NCBI GenBank assembly: GCA_031292385.1
Contig: JARLHE010000004.1
Location: forward strand, 1 to 64,000
Length of the DNA: 64,000 bases
Reading direction: 5' to 3'
Source of the DNA: Oligoflexia bacterium
GTDB taxonomy: Bacteria; Bdellovibrionota; UBA1018
Of this stretch, positions 53,237-63,660 are shown piece by piece. Within the stretch, counting starts at the first letter, position 1, and the number at the start of each line of letters is the position of its first letter. The notes beneath the pieces are model-generated. The model was not told where the DNA came from and searched no databases. It saw only the letters and a list, made by a program, of their open reading frames with translations. A program made the position numbers and the translations under genes.

Positions 53237-54976
53237 GTGAGAATCCAATCTCCCGAAGATCTTCGACGCCTCGGTGTCGAAGAATTGCGAGCCTTGGCCG
53301 AGGAAATGCGGCAAACCATTCTCTCGGCCTGCATCCACAACGGTGGCCACCTGGGAGCAAGCTTAGGCGCGGTCGAGCTCGCCATCGCGCTTCATTATGT
53401 TTTCGAATCGCCGCGCGAGGCGATCGTTTGGGACGTCGGCCACCAAGCCTACGCGCACAAGCTCATCACCGGACGCTGGGACCGGTTCGAGACGCTTCGG
53501 CTGGAAAACGGCATCTCGGGCTTTTTGAGCCGCGAAGAAAGCGTGCACGACGCCTTCGGCGCCGGCCACAGCTCGACATCCATTTCCGCCGCGCTCGGCA
53601 TCGCCCGCGCGCGACAGGTCTTCGCCAAAACCGCTCCATGGACAGTCGCCGTGATCGGCGACGGAGGGCTCACCGCCGGCCTCGCGTTCGAGGCCCTCAA
53701 TAATCTGCGCGAAACCGCGACCGGACCGCTCCTGATCGTGGTGAACGACAATCAGATGTCGATATCGAAAAATGCCGGCGCCGTGCCGGCGATTCTCGCC
53801 AGCTCGCGCGCGCCGGAGTTTTTCTCGCTCTTCGGATGCGAATACCACGGACCGTTCGACGGCCATGACCTCGCAACGCTGATTTCGGTTTTCGCCAATC
53901 TCAAAAAAGACAAATACAAAGCCCCGATCGTCGTTCACGCAATCACCCAGAAAGGGAAGGGCTACGCGCCCGCCGAGGAGCTGCCATCGGCGTTTCACGG
54001 AATCAGCCCCCTGAAAAAGAACGATCTCAAAATCGAAAAGCCCGCTTCTCCTAAAAAATCCTTTAGCGATACGATAGGCGATTGCCTGATCGCGCTTGCC
54101 GAAAAAGACGAGCGCATCACGGCGATCACGGCCGCGATGAAAGAAGGAACCGGGCTCTCCGCTTTTGCCGAGCGCTTTCCCGATCGCTTTCACGACGTGG
54201 GCATCGCCGAACCCCATGCGGTGACTTTCGCGGCCGGGCTCGCGGCCGGCGGCTTGCGCCCGGTGGCCTGCATTTACAGCACCTTTTTGCAGAGAGCGCT
54301 CGACTCGACCATCCACGACGTCTGCATTCAAAAACTGCCGGTCATTCTCGCGATCGACCGGGCAGGGGTGGTGGGAGCCGACGGCCCCACTCATCATGGC
54401 GCTTTCGATCTCGCGTATCTGGGCGCGATCCCCGATCTGAGAATCAGCTCGCCCTCTTGCCTTGCCGACGTGCGGGAACTTTTTTCGCGCGCCGTCGACG
54501 CCGGGGTTCCTTGGGCTATTCGCTATCCGCGCGGTTCGGGACCCGAAGCGCTCGCGATTCCGCTCGAGGGATCGCTTCGCTGGCATCATCGGGCGGAAAA
54601 CCCGAAGCTCATCGTCGTGGCGCTCGGTCCTTCGGCAAGCCGCGCCGAAGGCGCGCGGAAAAACGCCGACCCCGCCGGCAGCTTGATCACCCTGGTCTCG
54701 AGCGTCGACGCGAAACCCATTCCTTTGGAGCTTCTCAAATATCTCGCTGAAAATCCGGACTCCGCGCTTTTGACGATCGAAGACAGCGCCATTCACGGAG
54801 GCTTCGGACAAGCCTTGACCGGCGAGCTGCCCGACCACCGCGGCCATCGCGAACACGCGGGCTACGAAGATCGCTTCTTGCCGCATGCCTCGCCGGAATC
54901 GCTTGAGAACTCACAAGGACTCTCGGCCTCCGGAATCGAAAAAAGGATGAAAGCCCTGCTTGGCGAAGCCCAGTGA
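53237..54976 (+). CDS. dxs: 1-deoxy-D-xylulose-5-phosphate synthase
   Basis: A 579-residue thiamine-diphosphate enzyme starting the MEP isoprenoid pathway. Seen: AIVWDVGHQAYAHKLITGRW, the ThDP motif GDGGLTAGLAFEALNNLRE, HAITQKGKGYAPAE, GIAEPHAVTFAAGLAAGG and PVILAIDRAGVVGADGPTHH. Shorter than usual (about 620). Start GTG 53237, one base after the xseB stop. Overlaps tlyA. Confidence 0.95.
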   Translation: MRIQSPEDLRRLGVEELRALAEEMRQTILSACIHNGGHLGASLGAVELAIALHYVFESPREAIVWDVGHQAYAHKLITGRWDRFETLRLENGISGFLSREESVHDAFGAGHSSTSISAALGIARARQVFAKTAPWTVAVIGDGGLTAGLAFEALNNLRETATGPLLIVVNDNQMSISKNAGAVPAILASSRAPEFFSLFGCEYHGPFDGHDLATLISVFANLKKDKYKAPIVVHAITQKGKGYAPAEELPSAFHGISPLKKNDLKIEKPASPKKSFSDTIGDCLIALAEKDERITAITAAMKEGTGLSAFAERFPDRFHDVGIAEPHAVTFAAGLAAGGLRPVACIYSTFLQRALDSTIHDVCIQKLPVILAIDRAGVVGADGPTHHGAFDLAYLGAIPDLRISSPSCLADVRELFSRAVDAGVPWAIRYPRGSGPEALAIPLEGSLRWHHRAENPKLIVVALGPSASRAEGARKNADPAGSLITLVSSVDAKPIPLELLKYLAENPDSALLTIEDSAIHGGFGQALTGELPDHRGHREHAGYEDRFLPHASPESLENSQGLSASGIEKRMKALLGEAQ

Positions 54977-55727
54977 GAAAACCCGCATCGACGTGCTCTT
55001 GGTCGAGCGGGGTTTGGCCCCCACGCGCGAGCGCGCGCAAAGCATGATCATCGCGGGACAGGTTCTCGTCGGCGACACGCCTGCCACCAAGCCCGGCCAA
55101 GCCGTCGCGAAAGATGCCGAGATCCGGGTTCGCGGAGAGGATCATCCTTATGTCTCACGCGGAGGAATCAAGCTCGCCGCCGCGCTCGACGCGTTCCAAG
55201 TGCCGGTTCAGGGTCGGGTGGGGCTTGATGTCGGCGCGTCGACCGGAGGGTTCACGCATGTTCTTTTGCTGCGGGACGCGTCCAAGGTTTTCGCCGTCGA
55301 TGTCGGGCATAACCAGTTGGATTGGAAAATCCGCAACGACCCGCGCGTCATCGTGCACGAAAAAGTGAATGCCAGAAATTTGGCGTTTGAAACGGTCGGC
55401 CAGAAAGTCGACCTCATCGTGATGGACGTTTCGTTTATCTCGCTCGATAAAATTTTGCCCGCGTTAATCGCGTTCGCGACCCCGGAAACCGACTGGATTA
55501 CGCTGATTAAACCTCAGTTCGAAGTCGGCCGGGAACACGTTGGCAAAGGAGGGATCGTGACCTCCGAAGACGCGCGTCAACAAGCCGTCGAGCGGCTTCG
55601 CGTTTTTGCCGAAACTCTTGGATTGAACCGACTGGGCTTGATAGAATCCCCTATTACAGGCACCCAGGGAAATAAGGAGTTTCTCGCGCATTGGCGACTC
55701 AAAACAACCGGCGAAAACGCCAGTTAA
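54960..55727 (+). CDS. tlyA: TlyA-family rRNA 2'-O-methyltransferase
   Basis: A 255-residue enzyme with an S4 RNA-binding domain (RIDVLLVERGLAPTRERAQS...IIAGQVLVGD) and a FtsJ-like methyltransferase: GLDVGASTGGFTHVLLLRD (SAM), VDLIVMDVSFISLDKILP and LIKPQFEVGREHVGKGG. TlyA methylates cytidines in 16S and 23S rRNA in known bacteria. Start TTG 54960, inside the last 17 bases of dxs. Its tail overlaps the next gene. Confidence 0.9.
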   Translation: MAKPSEKTRIDVLLVERGLAPTRERAQSMIIAGQVLVGDTPATKPGQAVAKDAEIRVRGEDHPYVSRGGIKLAAALDAFQVPVQGRVGLDVGASTGGFTHVLLLRDASKVFAVDVGHNQLDWKIRNDPRVIVHEKVNARNLAFETVGQKVDLIVMDVSFISLDKILPALIAFATPETDWITLIKPQFEVGREHVGKGGIVTSEDARQQAVERLRVFAETLGLNRLGLIESPITGTQGNKEFLAHWRLKTTGENAS

Positions 55728-56650
55728 TTTTGCTGCTCTTCCCCCTGACCCTCGCCTTGGCGTGGATCGGAGCCGGCTGCTCGTCCGCGCGCCGGCCGAT
55801 GACGGACAGCGAAAGGACGCGACCAGGCGCGACCGGAACTATTGACGAAGCTTACGGACCGGCGGGATCCACCGCGCCTGAATCGCCCGTGTACGGCCCC
55901 CAAGCGGCGACAATCCACCCGGTCACGCTCGTGCTCGGTCCGGGCCTCGCGCGCGGCTTCGCTCACATCGGCGTCCTGCGCGTGCTGGCCGAAAACAAAA
56001 TCCCGATCGCCGCTATTTACGGAATGGAAATGGGCAGTTTGCTCGGCGCGCTTTACGCCCGGGATGCGAACATCAATCATCTCGAGTGGTCGCTTTTGGG
56101 CTTCAACGACGATTTGTTTCGACCTTCCGCCGGCTTCATCGGCCGGCTTCTCGGGAAGCCCAATTCCTCTCCTCTCGTGGACAAAATCAAGGCGGAATTC
56201 GGCAATATCGATTTATCCTCCATGAAAATACCGCTTAAAATCGCAATCGAGCGGCCGCGCGAGTCGATCTCCCCGGCGGCGGTACCCGCGATGGTGATCG
56301 AAAAGGGATCCGTGGCGAAAGTCCTGCGCGTATCGATGGCCGCGCCCGAGCTTCTCGAGCCGGGAACCTGGGACGGAGCGCCGGCTGAAGCCGCGACCGC
56401 CCCGAGCGCCGAACAGCAGCTTTGCGAGGACGCCCGCGAACGCTACGGCTCGCCGGTCGTTCTGATTGAAACCTCGGGATCAGGCATCGATCCCTCCTCG
56501 GCTGATCTGGTGATCCGACCCAACCTCGAGGGAATCGGACCGAAGGATTACGCAAAACGAACGGATGCCGAATTTCGCGGAAAAACCGCGACATTGGACC
56601 GAATGGCCGAGCTGCATCGCGCCGTCAACCCAGAAAGCAAAAGCCCGTGA
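55691..56650 (+). CDS. Patatin-like lipoprotein without catalytic Ser
   Basis: A 319-residue protein with a lipoprotein-like signal (WIGAGCSS). The patatin pattern is recognisable: VTLVLGPGLARGFAHIGVLR and AAIYGMEMGSLLGALYARD, but the nucleophile elbow GxSxG reads GMEMG, with Glu in place of Ser. The dyad Asp region DGA (GTWDGAPAEA) is kept. It is probably a pseudo-enzyme with a binding or scaffold role. Start TTG 55691 overlaps tlyA by 37 bases; the end overlaps the PBP1A GTG. Confidence 0.7.
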   Translation: MATQNNRRKRQLILLLFPLTLALAWIGAGCSSARRPMTDSERTRPGATGTIDEAYGPAGSTAPESPVYGPQAATIHPVTLVLGPGLARGFAHIGVLRVLAENKIPIAAIYGMEMGSLLGALYARDANINHLEWSLLGFNDDLFRPSAGFIGRLLGKPNSSPLVDKIKAEFGNIDLSSMKIPLKIAIERPRESISPAAVPAMVIEKGSVAKVLRVSMAAPELLEPGTWDGAPAEAATAPSAEQQLCEDARERYGSPVVLIETSGSGIDPSSADLVIRPNLEGIGPKDYAKRTDAEFRGKTATLDRMAELHRAVNPESKSP

Positions 56651-59253
56651 CCTCGAAAAAGACCAACCTGGTTTGGATTTTCAAAACATTTCTCATCATC
56701 GCGATCGGCGGCACGCTCCTCGGAGGCGGCGTCGTCGGCGCCGTGTTCTGGCACTTTTCGCATGACTTGCCGAACATCATCACGATCGATGACTACCATC
56801 CGGCCTTGGTGACCCAAATCGTCGCGGTCGGTCCGAGCGGCGCCAGCCCGATCAAGCCGCAAGTGATCGGTGAGTTCTCGAAAATGCGACGCTATCTGGT
56901 CCCTTACGACAAGATCCCGCAGCGAGTGGTCCAAGCGTTCATCTCGGCCGAAGACGATAAGTTTTTCGAGCATACCGGAATCAACATCTCGAGCATGATC
57001 CGGGCGGGGCTGGCGAATCTGCGCGCCGGAAAAACCGTGCAAGGCGCGAGCACGATCACGCAACAGGTCGCCAAGTCCCTCCTGCTGACTCCCGAAAAGC
57101 ACTATGACCGGAAGATCAAGGAAATCATCCTGGCTACGCGCATCGAACGCCACCTGAGCAAACAGCAGATCCTCTATCTCTATCTGAACGAAATTTACCT
57201 GGGCCACGGCTCCTACGGAATCGAAGCCGCGAGCCAAACCTATTTCAGGAAGCCGATCTCGCAGGTGAATGTGGCGGAAGCCGCGCTGCTCGCGGGCTTG
57301 CCGCAAGCGCCAGGAAATTACAGCCCGGTCAAAAACCCGAAAAAGGCGAAGGAACGCCAGATTTACGTTCTCCATCGCATGATGGAAAACGGCTACATCA
57401 ACCGCCAACAGATGCAAGAAGCGATAGATATGCCTCTTCGCATCTACGACGAGGACGATATCAACCGCAAATACGCGCCTTATCTCGTCGAGCACCTGCG
57501 CCGTTATCTGCTGGCGAAATACGGCGAGGACGAACTCTATGAAGGCGGCATGACGGTTCTCGTCCCGACCACGGCCGCGTATTCCCTGACCGCGCTAAAA
57601 GCGGTGCGGAGCGGGCTCGAGGCGGTCGACAAAAGAATCGGTTATCGCGGCCCCCTGGAGCACCTGGCTCCCGAGAAGCTCGAAGAGTGGGTCAAGCAAT
57701 CCCGCATCGACCTGGCTCAGAAGAAGTTTGAGTGCAAGATCCTGACTCCGACCGGAAAGGGCGACCCGCTGGGTGCCGCGGCTTTGGCGGGCATCACCGA
57801 CGACGATAAATTACTGGACGTGGGCGAGCGCTACCGCGCGTTTGTCACCGACGTCGACAATACGAAGAAAACCGCGAGCGCCCGGGTCGGCAACGCGAGA
57901 ATCACGCTGCCTTTCGAAAAGATCAAATGGGCCCACACTTTCCGCGAACAGGACGGCCAGCGCATCCGCGGCCCGGAGCCGCGCCTGCCCTCGCAGGTGC
58001 TGAAATCCGGCGACGTCATCCTGGTTAAAATCGACTCCGTCGCGAACGGCGGCGCGAGCGGCGAGCTCGACCAGGAACCGCAGATCCAGGGAGCACTCCT
58101 GTCGATCGAGGCCGAAACCGGCTATGTGCTCGCGATGCAAGGCGGCTACGACATCAAGAACTCCGAGTTCAATCGCGCCATCCAAGCCCAGCGCCAACCG
58201 GGATCATCGTTCAAGCCGATTCTCTACTCCGCCGCGCTTGAAAAGGGCTTCAACCCCGCCTCGATCATCGTCGACTCGCCGATCGTTTACCAGGACGCCG
58301 ACTCGAAGTGGAAGCCGAGCAATTTCGAGGAGAAATTTTACGGCGACACGACTTTCCGCCAGGCTCTCATCCACTCGAGGAACATCCCGACGATCAAGAT
58401 CCTGCAACAGATTCAGATCCCATTTTTCCTCGACTACGCCAAGCGCCTCGGCGTAACGGCCGAGCTTCCTTCAGATCTTTCGATCTCCCTGGGCAGCGCA
58501 TCGATGTCGCTCCTGGACATGGTCAAGCTGTACAGCCTCTTCCCGAGGCTCGGGCACAAAATCACGCCTATTTTTTACACTAAAATATTAGATCGAAACG
58601 GAAAGACCATCGAAGAGCAAACACCGCCCAAACCAACCGTGCCGGCCGCCGTCGCGGCGGCGCCAACCGCGGCGAGCTCGCCCGCGCCGGCCTCGGCCGG
58701 CGGAGTTCCCGTTTTCCCGACTTATCCGCTCCCCAACGATCCAGACCAAGTAATGGACCCGCGCGTGGCATTCGTGATGACCCACCTCATGACCGAAGTC
58801 GTCTCGTACGGAACCGGCCACGAAGCCCAGCAACTTGGCCGCCCGAATGCCGGAAAGACCGGCACCGCGAGTGATTTTATTGACGCTTGGTACATGGGCT
58901 TCACTCCTCATGTCATCACCGGCACGTGGGTCGGCTTCGACAACCATCGCACGATCGGCCCGCTTGAAACCGGCGCACGCGCCGCGCTCCCGATCTGGCT
59001 CGATTATATGCACGAAGCGGTAAAATCCTATCCGAATGACGAGTTTACCGTACCCCCGGGGGTCGTATTCTCGAGCATCGACCAGAATACCGGAAAACTA
59101 GTCCCGCCCAACTCCCTGCGTTCTATACAAGAGGCGTTTATCGAAGGGACGCAGCCGAACGGCTCGAGCGACGGAAATCCGACGGGCGGCAACGGCGCGC
59201 GCGGTACGCGAGCGGCACCCCCCGCCGAAACATTTAAAGAAGATGTCGAATAA
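56647..59253 (+). CDS. mrcA: Penicillin-binding protein 1A (class A)
   Basis: An 868-residue bifunctional peptidoglycan synthase. After one membrane helix comes the GT51 glycosyltransferase (FISAEDDKFFEHTGINISSM, TVQGASTITQQVAKSLLL) and then the transpeptidase: QPGSSFKPILYSAAL (SxxK), HSRNIPTIK (SxN) and NAGKTGTASDF (KTG). A segment between the domains is unique to class A. Start GTG 56647 overlaps the patatin-like stop. A Pro/Ala-rich insertion sits in the TP domain (near residues 655-690). Confidence 0.95.
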   Translation: MTSKKTNLVWIFKTFLIIAIGGTLLGGGVVGAVFWHFSHDLPNIITIDDYHPALVTQIVAVGPSGASPIKPQVIGEFSKMRRYLVPYDKIPQRVVQAFISAEDDKFFEHTGINISSMIRAGLANLRAGKTVQGASTITQQVAKSLLLTPEKHYDRKIKEIILATRIERHLSKQQILYLYLNEIYLGHGSYGIEAASQTYFRKPISQVNVAEAALLAGLPQAPGNYSPVKNPKKAKERQIYVLHRMMENGYINRQQMQEAIDMPLRIYDEDDINRKYAPYLVEHLRRYLLAKYGEDELYEGGMTVLVPTTAAYSLTALKAVRSGLEAVDKRIGYRGPLEHLAPEKLEEWVKQSRIDLAQKKFECKILTPTGKGDPLGAAALAGITDDDKLLDVGERYRAFVTDVDNTKKTASARVGNARITLPFEKIKWAHTFREQDGQRIRGPEPRLPSQVLKSGDVILVKIDSVANGGASGELDQEPQIQGALLSIEAETGYVLAMQGGYDIKNSEFNRAIQAQRQPGSSFKPILYSAALEKGFNPASIIVDSPIVYQDADSKWKPSNFEEKFYGDTTFRQALIHSRNIPTIKILQQIQIPFFLDYAKRLGVTAELPSDLSISLGSASMSLLDMVKLYSLFPRLGHKITPIFYTKILDRNGKTIEEQTPPKPTVPAAVAAAPTAASSPAPASAGGVPVFPTYPLPNDPDQVMDPRVAFVMTHLMTEVVSYGTGHEAQQLGRPNAGKTGTASDFIDAWYMGFTPHVITGTWVGFDNHRTIGPLETGARAALPIWLDYMHEAVKSYPNDEFTVPPGVVFSSIDQNTGKLVPPNSLRSIQEAFIEGTQPNGSSDGNPTGGNGARGTRAAPPAETFKEDVE

Positions 59254-59282
59254 GTCCGAACGTTTCTTCAGGAGATGTTACG

Positions 59283-60218
59283 ATCTTCCTGAAGGCACGT
59301 CCGGAGGTTTTACATCTGCGTCGTTCAATATACCTTTCCGTAGCATTTCACGCGGCAGCACTTTTCGTTTTCATGCTGCTGGCAAAGCACGAGGCCACGC
59401 AAAGACCCGCCCCGCGAATCACCTGGATTGAAGTCGCGCCGCCGGATGCCGCGAAGAAAGATCCCAAGAATTCCGAAGAGACCAAGCCGAACCAGCGCAT
59501 CGTTCAAACCGAGCGCGGCGAACTGACCAAGAAGGCGGTGCCGAACGCATACCTCGGCGAGCACACGCAAGCCATCGACCTGGAGACCGTAAGCAGGAGC
59601 AAGACGGTCAAAATGGGGCAGACGGCAACGCCCCAAGTGGCCAATTCCGAATCGCGGGTCGACGCCAAGCCCAAGACCGGCGCCAAGGTCGCCAAAGAAG
59701 CCGCGCCACCGGAAAAGGTCACGAATCTTTCGAAGCTGGGCCTCGCCATGATACCGACCCAGAAGCAGCTCGAAAAGCAATCCAAGGAAGAAGCCGATCG
59801 GCCGGAGTGGAAGTCCGACGGCGGAAACGCCCCGTCGGATTACATCAAGGGTATAAAAGAGGGCGAACGAACGGCCCTGAATACCCGGGAATTTGTGTTC
59901 TACAGCTACTACCAGCGCATCCGCGAACGCCTGGATCGCGCTTGGGTTCCGATCCTGAGGCAAAAGCTTTTGACCCGCTTCCGAAGCGGGCGGCATATCG
60001 CCTCCGACTCCGACCTCAGCACGCGGGTGATCGTGGTTCTCAATCCGACGGGCCAAGTCGTGAATGTCAAAATCACGACCGAATCAGGGTTGACCGATCT
60101 CGATGACGCCGCGATCAGCGCCTTCAATCAGGCAGGGCCGTTCCCGAACCCTCCGCGCGGCATCGTCGATCGCGACGGGAAAATTCAGATCCCCTGGGAA
60201 TTCATCGTCCACTCTTAG
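59283..60218 (+). CDS. TonB-like protein with non-standard start
   Basis: A TonB-C-type protein: one N-terminal membrane helix (SIYLSVAFHAAALFVFMLLA), a charged Lys/Glu/Pro linker, and a C-terminal beta domain with STRVIVVLNPTGQVVNVKIT and DLDDAAISAFNQAGPFPNPP. No ATG, GTG or TTG is in frame before the helix. AGGAG (59270-59274) lies 8 bases before an ATC at 59283, so I used ATC; otherwise one base has been lost or the start is ATG 59373 without the helix. Located directly after PBP1A. Confidence 0.6.
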   Translation: MFLKARPEVLHLRRSIYLSVAFHAAALFVFMLLAKHEATQRPAPRITWIEVAPPDAAKKDPKNSEETKPNQRIVQTERGELTKKAVPNAYLGEHTQAIDLETVSRSKTVKMGQTATPQVANSESRVDAKPKTGAKVAKEAAPPEKVTNLSKLGLAMIPTQKQLEKQSKEEADRPEWKSDGGNAPSDYIKGIKEGERTALNTREFVFYSYYQRIRERLDRAWVPILRQKLLTRFRSGRHIASDSDLSTRVIVVLNPTGQVVNVKITTESGLTDLDDAAISAFNQAGPFPNPPRGIVDRDGKIQIPWEFIVHS

Positions 60219-60227
60219 GCTAGAAGC

Positions 60228-60575
60228 CTAGCCTCCGCCAATCCGATCAACGCCTTCGCGATAAATGTAAGCGCGCCAAAGCTGGTCCATGGCCCGGAAA
60301 GTCTTAACGATCTGCTCGGTTGCCTGGCGGATCGGGATCCCTTGGGTTTTAGCGTGAACTTGAACCGAACGGAGAATGCTCTCGAAAGCCGGGCTTCCCA
60401 TGAGCCGCTGAAATTCCTCCTGAAAATCCGTGTTCTCCTGAGCGAGCGTGGACACCACCACGGTATTGAAAATCCGGGCGAGCTCCTCGGTAGGGATCGA
60501 AGCGGAAGCGCTCGCTCCAGGTCTTTCTCCGGGTCTTTCGTGAGAAGGCGCGGAAGACGGCAACGGTGACGACAT
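60228..60575 (-). CDS. Small hypothetical protein
   Basis: A 115-residue product from ATG 60575; the ORF extends further to 60650. N-terminal 35 residues are Ser/Pro/Ala-rich. The rest is helical ([40 protein letters not shown]). No family recognised. It is convergent with the TonB-like gene, with a small TAGGC/GCCTA stem (60216-60230) between, and divergent from gcvP. Confidence 0.5.
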   Translation of the reverse strand: MSSPLPSSAPSHERPGERPGASASASIPTEELARIFNTVVVSTLAQENTDFQEEFQRLMGSPAFESILRSVQVHAKTQGIPIRQATEQIVKTFRAMDQLWRAYIYREGVDRIGGG

Positions 60576-60708
60576 GGGTGGAATGGGCTGCTTGTTCACT
60601 ACCCAGGACCATACCCTTTCACGACAGTCGGGAACAGCCCCGCCACACAAAAATCACGTCAAGAAAATTGGAAGAAACCCCCAAGAATTGATATGCAGAA
60701 AAAATCTT

Positions 60709-63660
60709 ATGACAAAAATCCTCGAGCGCGCCGCACCCCAGAATAATTATAATCAATCTTATACGCACTCTTGTAATTATTCGGGACTTTCGCCTGATCG
60801 AGCCTCATTCGCTCGACGGCATCTCGGACCATCGGAAGAAGACGTTAAAAAGATTTTAAAAATACTTGACCGACAAACCGTAAAAAGCGTCATCGACGCC
60901 ACCGTACCGGCCCAGATCCGTTTAAAAAAACCTCTCAACACGGAAGCGCTGGGTGTCGGCGCGACAGAGCATGAGGCGCTCGCCGAACTTAAATCCATTG
61001 CCGCTCAAAACCAAATCTGCCGCTCCTATATCGGCACCGGGTACCACGACACGCTGACGCCTCCGGTAATTCAGCGAAACATTTTGGAAAATCCGGGCTG
61101 GTATACCCAATACACGCCCTATCAAGCGGAGATCTCTCAAGGGCGCCTTGAAGCGCTCCTGAATTTTCAAACGCTGATCAGCGATTTAACGGGCCTTGAG
61201 ATCGCCAACGCCTCCATGCTCGACGAAGGAACGGCGGCGGCTGAAGCGATGAACCTTTGTTTTTCGCTCAAAGGGCGCGACACCGCGCGCGCGTTTTTCG
61301 TTTCCGAGCTTTGCCACCCGCAAACAATCGAAGTCATCCGTACCCGGGCGGAGCCGCTCGGCATCCGAGTCCTGGTCGGCAATCATCACACGATGGATTT
61401 CGCCGCGAACCCGGTCTTCGGCGCTTTGGTTCAATATCCGGCAACCAACGGATCGATCGAAGATTACAGCTCTTTTTTCTCTCGGGCTCACGCCGCCGAT
61501 GCCATGACCGTGGTTGCGGCTGATCTCTTGGCTTTGACGGTTTTGAAGTCTCCCGCGGAGATGGGCGCCGATGTCGCCGTAGGCAACACCCAACGCTTTG
61601 GCGTTCCGCTCGGGTTCGGCGGACCGCATGCCGCTTACTTCGCGACCTGCGATGCGTTCAAGCGATCCATTCCGGGACGCCTGGTCGGGCTCTCGCAAGA
61701 CGCCGATGGAAAACCAGCCGTGCGCCTCGCATTGCAAACGCGCGAGCAGCACATCCGGCGCGACAAGGCGACGAGCAACATCTGCACCGCTCAGGTTCTG
61801 CTCGCGATCATCGCTAGCATGTACGCCATCTATCACGGCCCTAAGGGACTGAAAGAAATCGCCGAACGCGTGCATCTTCTGACCTGTTGCCTGGCGCTCG
61901 GTCTGAAGCGCTTGGGCTATGACACGGGCTCCGCTCCGTTTTTCGACTCACTCACGGTGCGGACTTCGTCGGCGGACCGAATCCATGTCGCCGCGCGCGC
62001 CAGAAAAATCAATTTACGAAACTTGGGACCCTCCGCGGTCGGGGTTTCGCTGGATGAAGCCGTCACCCTTGCCGACCTGGAAGACCTCCTCGCCGTTTTC
62101 GCCGAAGGTGCGGGCAAAACCCTCGATTTCTCGGTTTCCGATATCGCTTCGGCGGCGAAATCCCAGATCGCCGACGAGCTGAAAAGAAAGACCGGATATC
62201 TCGCGCATCCTGTCTTCAATACCCACCACTCGGAAACCGCGATGCTGCGCTATATGCGCAAGCTGGAATCACGCGATCTTTCGCTCACGAGCTCGATGAT
62301 TCCGCTCGGCTCCTGCACGATGAAGCTCAACGCGACGGCCGAAATGTTTCCAATCACCTGGCCGGAATTCTCCAAAATTCATCCCTTCGCGCCAACCGAG
62401 CAAACCCAAGGCTACGCGAAAATGCTCACCGGGCTCGAGAAGATGCTCGAGGAAGTGACCGGATTCGCCGCCGTTTCGCTCCAACCCAACGCGGGTTCGC
62501 AAGGCGAATACGCGGGATTGCTGGTCATCCGCGGCTACCACCGCTCGCGCGGGGAAGGCCATCGCAACATCTGCCTGATTCCGCGCTCGGCGCACGGAAC
62601 CAATCCGGCCAGCGCCGCCATGGCCGGTATGCAAGTCGTCGTGGTCGATTGCGATGCGATGGGCAACGTCGATGTGGCCGATCTGCGCAAGAAGGCCGCT
62701 GAACACGCGGCGAATCTCTCCGCGCTGATGATCACCTATCCCTCGACCCACGGCGTTTTCGAGGAAGCCATCATGGAAATCTGCGAGATCGTGCACAAAC
62801 ACGGCGGCCAGGTTTACATGGATGGCGCGAATATGAACGCGCAGATCGGGCTCTGCCGTCCCGGCGATTTCGGCCCGGATGTTTGCCATCTGAACCTGCA
62901 CAAGACTTTTTGCATCCCGCACGGCGGCGGGGGCCCGGGCATGGGCCCCATCGGCGTACAGAAGCATCTCGCTCCATTTCTGCCTGGGCATCCGCTCGTG
63001 AAAACCGGCGGCGAACAAGGAGTCGGCCCGGTGTCGGCCGCTCCCTGGGGCAGCGCGAGCATTTTGCCGATTTCCTGGATGTATATCCGCATGATGGGCG
63101 CATCCGGCCTGAAGAGCGCAACCGAGGTCGCGATTTTGAACGCGAACTACATCGCCAAGAAATTGAGTCCGCATTATCCCGTCTTGTATCGCGGCAAAGA
63201 AGGCTTCGTCGCGCATGAGTGCATCTTTGATTGCCGCCAGTTCAAGGAAACGACGGGCGTGGAAGTCGAAGACATCGCCAAGCGCCTGATGGATTACGGC
63301 TTCCACGCGCCAACGGTTTCATTCCCGGTCGCGGGTACCTTGATGGTCGAGCCGACCGAAAGCGAACCGATCGAAGAACTGGATCGTTTCTGCGAAGCGA
63401 TGATTCAAATCCGCGCGGAAATCGCGGAGATCGAGCAAGGCAAGGCGGATCGCGCGGACAACGTGCTCAAGAACGCGCCGCACACCGCGCTGCAGGTCAC
63501 GCGCTCGGAGTGGACCCGTCCTTACTCGCGCGAAAAGGCGGCGTTTCCGACCGCGTCCACGCGCGACCAGAAGTTCTGGCCCGCGGTGGCGCGAATCAAC
63601 AACGTGCTGGGCGATCGCAATCTGATTTGCTCGTGCCCACCGATTGATGAGTACAGCTGA
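60709..63660 (+). CDS. gcvP: Glycine dehydrogenase (glycine cleavage P protein)
   Basis: A 983-residue PLP-dependent decarboxylase, the full-length single-chain form. Landmarks: [36 protein letters not shown], and the PLP-lysine in [23 protein letters not shown] 60709 was chosen because homology begins soon after; the ORF continues upstream to 60574 with unrelated sequence. gcvT and gcvH are not in the window. I looked for a glycine riboswitch upstream and saw none. Confidence 0.96.
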   Translation: MTKILERAAPQNNYNQSYTHSCNYSGLSPDRASFARRHLGPSEEDVKKILKILDRQTVKSVIDATVPAQIRLKKPLNTEALGVGATEHEALAELKSIAAQNQICRSYIGTGYHDTLTPPVIQRNILENPGWYTQYTPYQAEISQGRLEALLNFQTLISDLTGLEIANASMLDEGTAAAEAMNLCFSLKGRDTARAFFVSELCHPQTIEVIRTRAEPLGIRVLVGNHHTMDFAANPVFGALVQYPATNGSIEDYSSFFSRAHAADAMTVVAADLLALTVLKSPAEMGADVAVGNTQRFGVPLGFGGPHAAYFATCDAFKRSIPGRLVGLSQDADGKPAVRLALQTREQHIRRDKATSNICTAQVLLAIIASMYAIYHGPKGLKEIAERVHLLTCCLALGLKRLGYDTGSAPFFDSLTVRTSSADRIHVAARARKINLRNLGPSAVGVSLDEAVTLADLEDLLAVFAEGAGKTLDFSVSDIASAAKSQIADELKRKTGYLAHPVFNTHHSETAMLRYMRKLESRDLSLTSSMIPLGSCTMKLNATAEMFPITWPEFSKIHPFAPTEQTQGYAKMLTGLEKMLEEVTGFAAVSLQPNAGSQGEYAGLLVIRGYHRSRGEGHRNICLIPRSAHGTNPASAAMAGMQVVVVDCDAMGNVDVADLRKKAAEHAANLSALMITYPSTHGVFEEAIMEICEIVHKHGGQVYMDGANMNAQIGLCRPGDFGPDVCHLNLHKTFCIPHGGGGPGMGPIGVQKHLAPFLPGHPLVKTGGEQGVGPVSAAPWGSASILPISWMYIRMMGASGLKSATEVAILNANYIAKKLSPHYPVLYRGKEGFVAHECIFDCRQFKETTGVEVEDIAKRLMDYGFHAPTVSFPVAGTLMVEPTESEPIEELDRFCEAMIQIRAEIAEIEQGKADRADNVLKNAPHTALQVTRSEWTRPYSREKAAFPTASTRDQKFWPAVARINNVLGDRNLICSCPPIDEYS

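Noticed and set aside
53363..54886. 507-codon open frame on the minus strand
   Set aside because: Antisense to dxs over its whole length; the dxs frame has all family motifs and the antisense product is Arg/Gly-rich without domains.
59243..59431. 62-codon ORF starting inside the PBP1A end
   Set aside because: Its ATG is well placed, but it leaves the TonB-like frame and has no helix; more likely a chance ORF or a trace of a frameshift.
60576..60708. Glycine riboswitch upstream of gcvP
   Set aside because: No tandem aptamer-like conserved sequence could be recognised in the 133 bases.
62269..63306. 345-codon open frame on the minus strand
   Set aside because: Antisense to gcvP; an effect of GC-rich codon use.
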